Source: Paenibacillus xylanexedens
Lineage (GTDB): Bacteria; Bacillota; Bacilli; Paenibacillales; Paenibacillaceae
Assembly: GCF_001908275.1 (NCBI RefSeq)
Contig: NZ_CP018620.1
Location: 1,364,001 to 1,428,000 of the forward strand
Length of the DNA stretch: 64,000 nucleotides
Direction of reading: 5' to 3'
Every line of letters begins with the position of its first letter. Within the stretch, counting starts at the first letter, position 1. Below are positions 1 through 9,269 of this stretch, piece after piece. Below the pieces are notes generated by a model. It had not been told where the DNA came from, made no database searches, and was given only the letters and a program-made list of their open reading frames with translations. The translations under genes were made by a program, and so were the position numbers.

Positions 1-783
1 GATGCCAATAAAGCCTTCTATAGAGAAAAGATGACTTACGGTCTACCACAAACCGGAACCAAAGGTTTGGCTCCAGTTGTACCGCAAGGAGCAGAAGCCC
101 TGTTAGAAACACGTCAACCGTATTTAACAGATGAGCAACGCAGACAAGTAATGTATACAACATCCATTGACTCTGGATATCCTGTACTGGATGAATCCAA
201 GGGCTGGGGTAGAATTGATCTGGTCACGGCTGCGGATGGATACGGTGCATTCTTGAACAATGTAACTGTGGATATGGATGCTTCCAAAGGGCGCTTCAAT
301 GCAGAAGACTGGTGGAGAAATGATATCACCGGTAGTGGAATGCTCACGAAAAAGGGGACAGGCACCCTTACATTGACAGGGAAAAATAGCTACACTGGCG
401 GAACATTGCTGCAAGCAGGAACGCAGGTAGCTGAATCTGCAACTGCTTTTGGTACAGGTGATCTGTATGTAGAAAATGGAACAGTTGTCGTTGATGTCGA
501 CGGAGCACTCAACTTAAATAGAAACTTTACCATGGATAACGGTACGTTGGAATTGGTAGTGGCTGACAACAACAGTCAGCTGAATGTAGGCAGAAAACTC
601 TATATTGATGGAGGAAGTCTCATACTCGACTTGTCCAACCATAAGATTGAAGGTTCCAAAGATATTACGTTAATCACGGCTAATGGAATTACAGGTGAAT
701 TCGACAGTGTAACGGCAGATGGTTATGACGTGACTGTCACGTACGAAAATGGCCGCGTCATTGCACATGTTGTAGCCAAATAA
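1..783 (+). CDS. PAP2-type acid phosphatase with autotransporter-like beta repeat, C-terminal part
   Basis: The reading frame is open from the first base, so only the last 260 residues are in the window. The first part (SGYPVLDESKGWGRIDLVTAADGYGAF, given here as its key features SGYP, GWGRIDL and AADGYGAF) resembles the C-terminal end of bacterial class A/PAP2 acid phosphatases. It is followed by GTGTLTLTGKNSYTGGT, the signature of the autotransporter-associated beta-strand repeat, and a beta-rich tail up to the stop. In such proteins the tail is thought to form a surface beta helix; here it would be extracellular. Catalytic phosphatase motifs lie outside the window, so the family call rests on the C-terminal region only. 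An intrinsic terminator follows at 894-930. Confidence 0.7.
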   Translation, partial: DANKAFYREKMTYGLPQTGTKGLAPVVPQGAEALLETRQPYLTDEQRRQVMYTTSIDSGYPVLDESKGWGRIDLVTAADGYGAFLNNVTVDMDASKGRFNAEDWWRNDITGSGMLTKKGTGTLTLTGKNSYTGGTLLQAGTQVAESATAFGTGDLYVENGTVVVDVDGALNLNRNFTMDNGTLELVVADNNSQLNVGRKLYIDGGSLILDLSNHKIEGSKDITLITANGITGEFDSVTADGYDVTVTYENGRVIAHVVAK

Positions 784-822
784 GTGAAGTAATTATCCAT
801 GATACAAAGTGAGCTAAAGAAT

Positions 823-870
823 GTCACACATGCGACTTCGATGACAGAATAACTTTCCGATCATTCTTCG
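823..870. repeat. Diverged copy of the GACAGAACAACC dispersed repeat
   Basis: The stretch reads CTTCGATGACAGAATAAC followed by TTTCCGATC, close to the left arm of the repeats at 17278-17537 and 47213-47363. The right arm was not identified, so this is a degraded or partial copy lying just after the phosphatase stop codon. Confidence 0.4.
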
Positions 871-893
871 CAAGACAAAATTAGTAATATAGA

Positions 894-930
894 AAAGGGC
901 TGAAGCTACAATGTAGTTTCAGCCCTTTTT
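894..930 (+). terminator. Intrinsic terminator after the phosphatase gene
   Basis: GGGCTGAAGCTACA pairs with TGTAGTTTCAGCCC, followed by TTTTT. The stem is 14 bp with only a two-base loop region, and there is an A-run on the left side, so it may act in both directions. Confidence 0.85.
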
Positions 931-974
931 GCGTACAGACTTGCAGAATTTGGAGCGTGTCTTCAAACTTACTT

Positions 975-1063
975 AAAGCCGAGGCGCCCTGAACAGGTCC
1001 GGAGTAAGTAAGCGTACTGCACATTGGATGTTTAAGCAGGGGATCAGGATGCCCCGCGGCTTT
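975..1063. other. Structured non-coding stretch of unknown role
   Basis: AAAGCCG at 975-981 is complementary to CGGCTTT at 1057-1063. Between them TTACTT (969-974) can pair with AAGTAA (1004-1010) and GGGGATCAGGATGCCCC forms a short hairpin. No reading frame with a ribosome-binding site is visible. It could be an RNA or part of a dispersed repeat. Confidence 0.25.
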
Positions 1064-1163
1064 CCTATTTTCCTCTACCAATGAGAATTTTTGCTTCGTA
1101 CGAGAGGGACACGAGGTTGTCCTCTCAGTGCGCTTGGAACAGAGCATGAGCAGGGGTTGAGCG

Positions 1164-1358
1164 CTAACGAATATGAGGCGTCTTATTCAAGGGTTTGAAG
1201 CACCCGCAGAAATCTAAGGAATCTGAGACACGTTATATCGAAATGTACGGCGTTTTAGAGCGTTTTTATCGAGCGATTTTGGGAAATAACGTGTCTGAGG
1301 TTCTTTACAATTTTGAAAGAGGCTATAGAGGTAATATAAGACGTCCTGAGTTCCTTAG
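1164..1358. repeat. Nested inverted-repeat element, CTAACGAAT family
   Basis: The outer arms, starting CTAACGAATATGAGGCGTC at 1164 and ending with GACGTCCTGAGTTCCTTAG at 1358, are imperfect inverted repeats of about 24 bp. An inner pair (CTAAGGAATCTGAGACACG at 1214 and CGTGTCTGAGGTTCTTTAC ending at 1308) repeats the same theme. The arms resemble the ends of elements at 17076-17170 and 53797-53890. The element has no coding capacity. The rest of 931-1555 shows no gene. Confidence 0.6.
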
Positions 1359-1555
1359 AAAATAGATTGGCTACTCAATAGGATCAGCCAGACGGGACCT
1401 CAAGATTCTTTGGGACACTGACATCCATCATCGTATAGCATGCCGAGTAAGGAGACACGACCTGATCGGTGGAAATCCAGTCGAGAGAGGTCCAAGTCTC
1501 GTATCATCGAGGTGGGTATCTAAGTTTAATCATACGGAAGCGGCTGAATCGTAGG

Positions 1556-2443
1556 TTATTCGTCGGTGTTGGTACCAGATGTACGACGTGCATTCCCTTC
1601 CAGTTCCGTAGAGACTTGCTTCGTTGGTTCCAGATCCGTATGTCCTGCATAGGGGCGATCACTTCGAGAGCGTGTCCCAGTCAACCCGAAACCCGAAGTG
1701 AATATAATCAGCTGTAGTCCCAGTGCGTAGGGCGCAGCAACAAGTCCAATCAGATGGAGCAAGGAGCATAGCGCGATCAGCAAGGAGAGCATTTTGGTTA
1801 CTGTACGTGACCTATCCCGTCGTGGGCTGGCCCAGAGCAGGTAACCATATACTATGGTGATCATCAGGGAAATTGCCCGAAGCCATGGCAAGACGCTGTC
1901 CCATGAGTCCACAGGCACGTCCAACATCCGCTGACGAAATACCAGATCTGTAACCAGAAACCCTGTAGCCGCCAGTGCGGCTGGTTCGGCTACAGGCCGA
2001 AGGATGGTCCAGACCGCTGTGCCCCAATGATCTGCATGAGTATCCCGGTTGAGTTCATCCGATAATACGGTGCATTCCCGTTCCAGTGCTCTGTGCATCA
2101 GTCCAAGTCGGGCAGGATCATGATCCTTAATACAGTCACGGATCTGGTCCTGTAGCTGAGGGGATAGGTAAGATGCAGCTTTGCAGGCTAACATTGCTGT
2201 TATCAGATCATTATGTTCGTGTTCCGATCGTTCATAATTCCGATTTTTCTGGATGGTAAGTTGTCCCAAGAGGGCTGTACTTATGTATAATGTATCTCGT
2301 ATCCTTTGCATTCGCCTTTCGTGGCTGCGGCGAACTTCAGTGGCAGACCATATGTATATCCCCAGAAGCAAAGCCATGACTCCAAACAGCACAGCCACAG
2401 TGCCTGGGCGCGATGTTAGATCTTCAATCCAACGTTGAAACAC
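1556..2443 (-). CDS. Membrane protein of unknown function
   Basis: The product has 295 residues. I do not recognise the family. A hydrophobic segment lies near residues 16-33, followed by a long charged helical region (about 35-145). Three more hydrophobic segments follow at roughly 150-170, 183-206 and 218-250, then a polar tail rich in Thr, Arg and Glu. This suggests a protein with an internal cytoplasmic or extracellular helical domain flanked by membrane helices. The GTG start at 2443 is supported by AAGGAGG at 2458-2452. The gene stands alone on the minus strand, with about 300 bp of AT-rich non-coding DNA separating it from the divergent toxin-like gene. Confidence 0.6.
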   Translation of the reverse strand: MFQRWIEDLTSRPGTVAVLFGVMALLLGIYIWSATEVRRSHERRMQRIRDTLYISTALLGQLTIQKNRNYERSEHEHNDLITAMLACKAASYLSPQLQDQIRDCIKDHDPARLGLMHRALERECTVLSDELNRDTHADHWGTAVWTILRPVAEPAALAATGFLVTDLVFRQRMLDVPVDSWDSVLPWLRAISLMITIVYGYLLWASPRRDRSRTVTKMLSLLIALCSLLHLIGLVAAPYALGLQLIIFTSGFGLTGTRSRSDRPYAGHTDLEPTKQVSTELEGNARRTSGTNTDE

Positions 2444-2747
2444 ACTTGTTCCTCCTTTGCACCAACTTCACGTATCAAGAAACACGCTTCACGTAAGCTT
2501 TCTCTCACTATTACACAGGAAGTAGATGAATTCAAGCAGAAAGGGGCACAAAGTCAAATCAAAGATTCATAAGATATTTACGCAGGCTTATCCAAAATAT
2601 TCTCACAATTTCGTTATTTTCGACGATTAATTACAAATATCGACAAATTATGCGATTGATTTAATTGATTACAATATCTATTATTAATGAGGTTGCTAAG
2701 TTGTTGTATAAATGTGGTAGTAAACGTCGAATTAGGAGGAATATTGT

Positions 2748-5700
2748 TTGAGAAGTCTAAAACGTGTATTTTTATTATTTTTAACATTTTCAATTCTGCT
2801 TGGAAATTTTGAAGTTGCAATAGGTTTTGCTGCTTCAGAAGGTGGTAATGGGAACACTTCAATTCCAGTAACTACGCAGAACTCGCAAGAAGACACATCA
2901 ACTGACCCAGAAGTGGGTTCTGTACCGATTGACGAAGTGGATAGTGATATAACCAATGAGGGGGAAATACCAGAGAAGGAGGAAGAAGAAGTTGTTGATG
3001 AAACTGTCCCACTTCCTGAAGAACCAGTTCAAGTAAATTCTCCAAAAAATGATGTAAGCGATGTTTTAAACAATATTAGCGTTATGGGAAATGTACATAA
3101 TAATAAGCCTCGTTCTAAATTTTTGGTTCGGCTTAAAAAGGAATTTTCGGTTCAGCTTCCTTCAGTAACTGAAAGCGTTTATAAAGAGTCGGCAGACCAG
3201 AAGAGCATGAAAATTCAAGGTTTAATGTCAGAAGAACCGTCAAGCTCGACTAGTGACATCGAATACAAACTTGACCTATATAATGTGAAAAGTTTGGAAA
3301 GTGTAAACTCTTTATCTATGGAGCTGAATACTGAAGAAGTTAATCTCCTTTTATCTGACCCTAAAATAGAGTCAATAGAAGAGGACAAACCGATTGAGAT
3401 TGCAGCTGACAATGTAACAGAAGTAGAAGACAAATCAGTAAAAGAGAGTGCGCAAACCATCCCTTGGGGAATTCATTCAACAGGTGCGTACATGCTTCAG
3501 TCCAAAAAGGGTACTGGTGATCGTGTTGTTAAGGTAGCGGTATTTGATACCGGAGTTGTAGATCATCAAGATCTTAATATTGCTGGAGGGGTAAGTTTTG
3601 ATGAATCATCGACCAGCTATACAGATGACAAAGGACACGGTACACATATAGCAGGTACGATCGCAGCAATCGACAATGGAATCGGAGTAGTGGGTATCTC
3701 TCCATCCACAGAGCTATATGCAGTTAAAGTGATTGATGGTACAGGTAATGGTTACACAAGTTCGGTCATCCAGGGTATAGAGTGGGCGATCAATAATAAC
3801 ATTAATATTATCAACATGAGTTTTGTATCGTCCCAATATAGTGAAGCTTTACATGAAGAAATTTTGAGAGCGAAAGAAGCCGGAATCATCATTGTGGCTG
3901 CAGCGGGTAACAGCGGTTTAGGAGAAGATACAATTAAATATCCTGCTAAGTATCCTGAAGTGGTTGCAGTAGGTGCTGTTGATTATTCGTATCATAGAGC
4001 GGACTTTTCAAGCACTGGTAGTGAACTGGACTTGGTTGCTCCCGGATTCGGCATTATTAGTACTACGATGGATGGTGCATACGGAGTTTCTTCAGGAACC
4101 TCCAACGCAGCTGCACATGTGACTGGTGCTGCATCATTGTTATGGAGCCATAATCCTTCTTGGACTGGTGAGGAAATAGTTCAAAGGCTATATGAAACTG
4201 TCACACCTTTAGAAGATACTCATGAAACTGGCCGTGGGCTTCTGAATGTGGCTAAAGCAGCCAATGTCATTGAAGGTTCAATTGCACCTCTCTCGGAAGA
4301 AAACTTATCTGGATTGAATACGGTGATTCCAGTTGAACCGGAAGGTGAGATTACAACAGCTTCGTATGATTTGAAAAATAACGGCGCTACAATCGAGCCA
4401 GGAGAGGCAGTCACCGTTTCACTTAAGCTAGAGGGTGACCAGAATGGTAGTAACCCTCATAGACAAATTATTGTTGAGGTATCTGCTGCCTCTAACCCAA
4501 ATAATATTATTGCTTCACAGACGATATCCAATCCAAGCTTAAATGTAGACATACCTTATACTTGGCGTACGTCTGCTTCAACTCCAACCGGAACTTATTA
4601 TATCAAGTATCGCTATCCGGGTGTAACTTCGGGTAAGTTTGATGACACATTTATCATTAATGTTGCACAACAAGGATCAGGGCAAGATACGTATGAACCC
4701 AATAATACAATTCTTACAGCCAAAACTGTTAATCCAGGAAATAGCTATATTTCATACATCTCTTCAAGTAGTGATATTGACTATTACAAATTGACAGCTG
4801 ATAAGGACGGACAGATCTCAATAACATTAGATATACCTTCTTCTGTAGACTATGAGATGGATATCTATAACGAGTCGGGGATTCAGGTAGGTGAATCTTC
4901 TAATGGAACTGGCATCACTGAACATATTGATTTTGAAGTGACGGCTACCAAATCATATTACATTAAGATTACTGGTTTCAGTGGTCAGTTCAGTACATCA
5001 CCATATACACTTACGCTAAGCAATATAACAGGACAAGCATTCAAAGCGCCGACAGGGCTTGAGGCAGTGCCTTATGCAACAAGTATTAAGCTCTCTTGGA
5101 ACACCATGCCAGGTGCCACATCTTATGTAGTAAGACTGGATGGAAAAGAAGTAGGAACAGTTAATACATCTTCATATACTTTCAGCAGTCTTGAGCCCTT
5201 AAAAGCGTATAAACTTGAAGTGGCAGCAGTATATGCAGGAGGCAAAAGCTCATTTGCTTCGATTCAGTCATCAACAACTATTCCTGAACTATTCGTAGCA
5301 AAGCCGGAAGATATAGATCAGCCTGCGGGTAGAGATCAAGTATATAGTTTTACACCAGCTACTACAGGGGTATATCGTATCCGTACGAGTGCATATCAAG
5401 GATCAGGCCCTGAAGTCGATACTGAGTTGTCTATTTATTCAAGCCTTCAGCTTACGAAGCAAATGGCTTCCAATGATGATGCCAATGATTCGGTGTTTTC
5501 AGAGATAACTATTAGTCTTGTTGGTGGGCAGACCTATTATGTGAAAGTAAATGGTTTTGATACGACACCGTTACGGGCAAGAATAACAGCTGATGTTGTT
5601 AGTTCAAGTATTCCTTATATTTATCTAAACCAACCTCAGGATATTAATGAACAAGCAGGTAATAGCAATGTGTATGTATTTATCCCTGCGAGTAACGGTA

Positions 5701-8381
5701 AATTTAGAATTGCTACAAGCAGGTATAATGGCAGTGCCAGTTCCAAAATTAATGATACAGAATTAAATGTGTTCTCCGACGCAGATATGCTGACACCGAT
5801 TACCAACGGTTACAATGATGACAAGGGAGACTCTGTATACTCGGAAGTCATTGTTAATCTCAGTGCGGGTACACCGTATTATATCCGAGTGAACGAAGCG
5901 AATAAAAGAAAGGTATTTGCCAGACTCCAGGTTACTGCTGCAGGGCAGACCGGGTTTGACTCTCTGAAACTTGGTGAAGCAACAAGTCTGTCCAGACCGA
6001 GTGGTGAGGAAGCATACCTTCAGTTTACTCCGTCCACAACGGGCAAATATCGTTTCTTCACATCATATTACCCTGGCAGTAATGAAGTGAATGATACTGA
6101 CATTGCCTTGTATAGTGATCCAGAGATGGAACGACTTTTGGATTCAAACGATGACGTGAAAGGATATAGACCTTATGGAGATTTGTTCTCCAAGCTAGAA
6201 GTCACTTTAAATGCTGGTACCACGTATTATATGGCTGTAGGCAGTTATGGTTCTGCACAAGGTTTGCGTGCGCAGCTTACAGTAGAGAGTATGGCGCATA
6301 GTACAAGGGAAACTGCGCAACTCATTCCATTTGGAGAGAGTGTTAATCAGGATCGAGCAGGAAATTCCTTGTCAATTTCTTCGCTTTATGATGTAGATTA
6401 TTACAAATTTGAGTTGAGTACTCCTGAGGAACTTAGTATTGCATTGTCTGAAGGCGAAGGGATTTTGGAGGATGATAGTGGATTTACTGTAAGTGTGTCT
6501 GGCTCAGAGTCTACGCAGGTCGTTGAACTTTATCCAGGAACGTATTACCTTAAGGTAAAGTCTGGACAATTCAAAAATACATTTAACCCGTATCTATACG
6601 ATCTGGCTGTTGATATTAATAAAGTTGAATATCTGAACTGGGTCGACGGTGAAGAAGTAGTAGCAATGCGTATGGCTAAAGCAAGCGCTAAAGATGACCT
6701 TTATTTAGATGCAACCCCAGGATCCAACAGCTCAGCAACCATAAATTATCGTGTGAAAAATCCAACTCAACAATTGTATTTTGAGGTTCGAACTATTGGT
6801 AAGAACCAGCTTGTATATAGTGATTTTGTAAAAGGTAATTTCAAAAAGGGTCAGGATGTTGCAGTTGTATGGAAAGGACAGGTAATCACTTTCAATAAAG
6901 ATAAAGCAGAGTTCTCCAGACATGCTGTTATCTCAGGCAAGGATACTTACTGGGCGAAAAGTTCAACATACATTGTCACCATCTCTAGTTATAATGAAAG
7001 AGACAGGAGTAAGAAAGATATACAAGTGGTGAGAGTCTACGTCAATAATGATAGTAAACTTAAATTAAACTGGATACCGGTTCCGCCAAAGAAGTATAAA
7101 AATAGTAATAATCTTATTAAAGCAGGAGAGACCAAATGTTTGGAATGTAGAGATTACTTTTCTAGGTATGTATACATTCCCAACACTAAACCTTACGAAA
7201 CTCAATATGGTGCATGGTTCTCAGATATTTATGGGAAAACTGGAATACAAAAATTCTGGGCAGGGGCAGAAAAACTCGCAACCTGTAAAAATCTAAAAGG
7301 ATCAGAACTAGTACACTGTACTATACAAAATTTAGGTATGATTCCTATATTAGGTGAACCGTTTGACGGTATTGATGGAGTAATCTACCTAATAGAAGGT
7401 AACGTTGCTGAAGCTTTATGGTCTGCAGGATCAATGATTCCATTTGCAGGGAATGGAATAACAGGATTCAGGACTGTTAAGAGGGTATACAACAATACTT
7501 GTGGTTGTATGCCAGAAGGAACCTTGATCAAGACGAAGAATGGTGAAATTCCTATTGAGAAAATTAAAATAGGAGATCTTGTTCTTGCTAAGGATACTGA
7601 TAAAGGCATACAGTCTTACAAACCTGTAGAGCAGTTGTTTAATACAACGGCAGAGGAAATTTTCACACTGCAGATTGGTAAAATAAGTCTTAGATCAACA
7701 GGAGATCACCCGTTCTGGATAAAAAATCGGGGTTGGGTACCAGTTCATGAGTTGGCTATTGGCGATCAGGTTGAACTTCAAGATGGTTCTCTAGAACGTA
7801 TTAATTCCATTGAATTTAAATATGAGTCTGTAAAAGTTTATAATTTTACAGTTAGTGATTTCCACACCTACTATGTGTCTGAAGCGGGAATTCTAACTCA
7901 CAACCTTCAAAAGGAATGTGATATCAGCAATTATATAAACCTAAAGACCAAAACTACTGGAGAAAAGGGTAGTAGCAATGGTGATAAGCTGGCTAAGGAG
8001 ATTGAGAAATCCACGGGTATGAAGAGACCTAAGGACTGGGATGCGCATCATATAGTCCCGGTTGGTTGTACTAAATCAGCTTGTGTGAAATTGCAAAAAA
8101 TATTTAAAGAATTGAACATTGATCTGAATTCTTCTGCCAATGGAGTATATTTGCCTAAAGACAAAGGAAAAGCAACCACAATTATTGATGGAACAACAAT
8201 GGCGACACACAACGGAGGACATGCAACGAGTTACTACGAGTTTGTTCTAAGAAGAATTGAACCTATAAGTGACGATGTAGATGAAGTAGTAAAACAACTT
8301 GAATGGATTCGTGGAGAACTTATGTCAGGAAGGTTAAGAATAGGTAATCTTGGTAAAAATGGGGAACCTTATGCTCCCTGA
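2748..8381 (+). CDS. Giant secreted polymorphic-toxin-like protein: S8 subtilase, Hint and AHH nuclease
   Basis: The TTG start at 2748 follows AGGAGGA and gives 1877 residues with a signal peptide (hydrophobic core about residues 6-25). The subtilisin domain has all three catalytic residues: D267 in VFDTG, H297 in GHGTH and S452 in SGTSNAA. A prepeptidase C-terminal-type beta domain follows (about 648-740, DTYEPNNT), then a fibronectin III domain (about 765-850) and three similar beta repeats with YYxxV motifs. A Hint domain spans about 1584-1720 (CMPEGTLIKTKNGEI to TYYVSEAGILTHN). The C-terminus carries WDAHHIVPVG at about 1762-1773, the AHH nuclease motif of polymorphic toxins. Known biology: Hint domains in such proteins are thought to release the toxin tip by autoproteolysis. 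That the subtilase helps maturation or attacks target cells is inference. The next gene looks like its immunity gene. Confidence 0.85.
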   Translation: MRSLKRVFLLFLTFSILLGNFEVAIGFAASEGGNGNTSIPVTTQNSQEDTSTDPEVGSVPIDEVDSDITNEGEIPEKEEEEVVDETVPLPEEPVQVNSPKNDVSDVLNNISVMGNVHNNKPRSKFLVRLKKEFSVQLPSVTESVYKESADQKSMKIQGLMSEEPSSSTSDIEYKLDLYNVKSLESVNSLSMELNTEEVNLLLSDPKIESIEEDKPIEIAADNVTEVEDKSVKESAQTIPWGIHSTGAYMLQSKKGTGDRVVKVAVFDTGVVDHQDLNIAGGVSFDESSTSYTDDKGHGTHIAGTIAAIDNGIGVVGISPSTELYAVKVIDGTGNGYTSSVIQGIEWAINNNINIINMSFVSSQYSEALHEEILRAKEAGIIIVAAAGNSGLGEDTIKYPAKYPEVVAVGAVDYSYHRADFSSTGSELDLVAPGFGIISTTMDGAYGVSSGTSNAAAHVTGAASLLWSHNPSWTGEEIVQRLYETVTPLEDTHETGRGLLNVAKAANVIEGSIAPLSEENLSGLNTVIPVEPEGEITTASYDLKNNGATIEPGEAVTVSLKLEGDQNGSNPHRQIIVEVSAASNPNNIIASQTISNPSLNVDIPYTWRTSASTPTGTYYIKYRYPGVTSGKFDDTFIINVAQQGSGQDTYEPNNTILTAKTVNPGNSYISYISSSSDIDYYKLTADKDGQISITLDIPSSVDYEMDIYNESGIQVGESSNGTGITEHIDFEVTATKSYYIKITGFSGQFSTSPYTLTLSNITGQAFKAPTGLEAVPYATSIKLSWNTMPGATSYVVRLDGKEVGTVNTSSYTFSSLEPLKAYKLEVAAVYAGGKSSFASIQSSTTIPELFVAKPEDIDQPAGRDQVYSFTPATTGVYRIRTSAYQGSGPEVDTELSIYSSLQLTKQMASNDDANDSVFSEITISLVGGQTYYVKVNGFDTTPLRARITADVVSSSIPYIYLNQPQDINEQAGNSNVYVFIPASNGKFRIATSRYNGSASSKINDTELNVFSDADMLTPITNGYNDDKGDSVYSEVIVNLSAGTPYYIRVNEANKRKVFARLQVTAAGQTGFDSLKLGEATSLSRPSGEEAYLQFTPSTTGKYRFFTSYYPGSNEVNDTDIALYSDPEMERLLDSNDDVKGYRPYGDLFSKLEVTLNAGTTYYMAVGSYGSAQGLRAQLTVESMAHSTRETAQLIPFGESVNQDRAGNSLSISSLYDVDYYKFELSTPEELSIALSEGEGILEDDSGFTVSVSGSESTQVVELYPGTYYLKVKSGQFKNTFNPYLYDLAVDINKVEYLNWVDGEEVVAMRMAKASAKDDLYLDATPGSNSSATINYRVKNPTQQLYFEVRTIGKNQLVYSDFVKGNFKKGQDVAVVWKGQVITFNKDKAEFSRHAVISGKDTYWAKSSTYIVTISSYNERDRSKKDIQVVRVYVNNDSKLKLNWIPVPPKKYKNSNNLIKAGETKCLECRDYFSRYVYIPNTKPYETQYGAWFSDIYGKTGIQKFWAGAEKLATCKNLKGSELVHCTIQNLGMIPILGEPFDGIDGVIYLIEGNVAEALWSAGSMIPFAGNGITGFRTVKRVYNNTCGCMPEGTLIKTKNGEIPIEKIKIGDLVLAKDTDKGIQSYKPVEQLFNTTAEEIFTLQIGKISLRSTGDHPFWIKNRGWVPVHELAIGDQVELQDGSLERINSIEFKYESVKVYNFTVSDFHTYYVSEAGILTHNLQKECDISNYINLKTKTTGEKGSSNGDKLAKEIEKSTGMKRPKDWDAHHIVPVGCTKSACVKLQKIFKELNIDLNSSANGVYLPKDKGKATTIIDGTTMATHNGGHATSYYEFVLRRIEPISDDVDEVVKQLEWIRGELMSGRLRIGNLGKNGEPYAP

Positions 8382-8440
8382 GTTACGAAGTTGCTAATAT
8401 TGTATATAAAAATAAATATTAATGAAGAGGATGTGATTCT

Positions 8441-9250
8441 TTGAAGGTGTATGATTTGATAAACAACGATAACTGTATGGAATTGCAAATTCTAGATTGG
8501 GACCATGAACTTGCTTCACGATTTAACGGAGAGTCTAAAAAGAAGAATTGGACTCCAACGAAAATTAAAACATTATACAAAAAGAAATATAACGATTTCC
8601 CTAGAATTATTATAGGAAAACCAGCTATGAATGCTAATGTCAAAAAGGTGTTTGAGCCCTTTGTTTCAGATGAAGTAGAGTTCTTACCCTTAGCTCATGA
8701 TGAACTTGAATTATATGTATTAAATGTTACGAATATCCTTGATTGTGTCGATTGGGAACGTTCTGATGTACGAAGAAAAAGTGATGGATCTTGGGCTGGG
8801 TTTGATAAAGTAGTATTTGATTTCTCTAAAATTCCCCATGGTACTTATATGTTCAAAATAAAAGAGACCGCTACCGTAGAAGTATACGTTACGGACTTGT
8901 TTAAAAAAGTTGTCGATGAACATAAATTCAAGGGCTTAAACTTTTCCGTGGTATATGACTCTGAATTTACCCAAGAGAAGGAAGAAGAACAACAGCGATT
9001 ATATGATGCTGCACTTGAAGAAATTGAACTCAACAAAGGACAAGAATATTGCTATGACGATGCCCGTGAGCTCGTAGATCAGGGAGAAGCAATGGCTAGC
9101 GGTCCGTGGAAGATGCAATTGAATCAGCATGGACAATTCTTGCAAGGTGAGTTGCTGAAAGATTTATCGTATCAATGGATGATTCCAGCTTATATTCCAC
9201 CAGTGTTACTGTTAAAGTCATGGCATAAGGTTAAGAAATCAGAAATTTAA
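8441..9250 (+). CDS. Probable Imm11-type immunity protein
   Basis: A 269-residue soluble protein without signal peptide, starting at TTG 8441 after AGAGG and 59 bp downstream of the toxin-like gene. The middle region (LYVLNVTNILDCVDW, then FKIKETATVEVYVTDLFK and LKGLNFSVVYDSEF) matches the pattern of the Imm11/DUF1629 immunity family, which is known to accompany Hint/AHH toxins. It probably binds and blocks the AHH nuclease tip in the producing cell. The C-terminal 60 residues (QGEAMASGPWKMQL onward) are outside what I can place. Family call rests on motif memory, and the toxin neighbourhood supports it strongly. Confidence 0.7.
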   Translation: MKVYDLINNDNCMELQILDWDHELASRFNGESKKKNWTPTKIKTLYKKKYNDFPRIIIGKPAMNANVKKVFEPFVSDEVEFLPLAHDELELYVLNVTNILDCVDWERSDVRRKSDGSWAGFDKVVFDFSKIPHGTYMFKIKETATVEVYVTDLFKKVVDEHKFKGLNFSVVYDSEFTQEKEEEQQRLYDAALEEIELNKGQEYCYDDARELVDQGEAMASGPWKMQLNQHGQFLQGELLKDLSYQWMIPAYIPPVLLLKSWHKVKKSEI

Positions 9251-9269
9251 ATTGTTTTGGAGGATGAAC

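Noticed and set aside
7500..7910. True intein in the toxin gene
   Set aside because: The Hint region is followed by a toxin tip and not by a continuing host protein domain; it fits the Hint module of polymorphic toxins.
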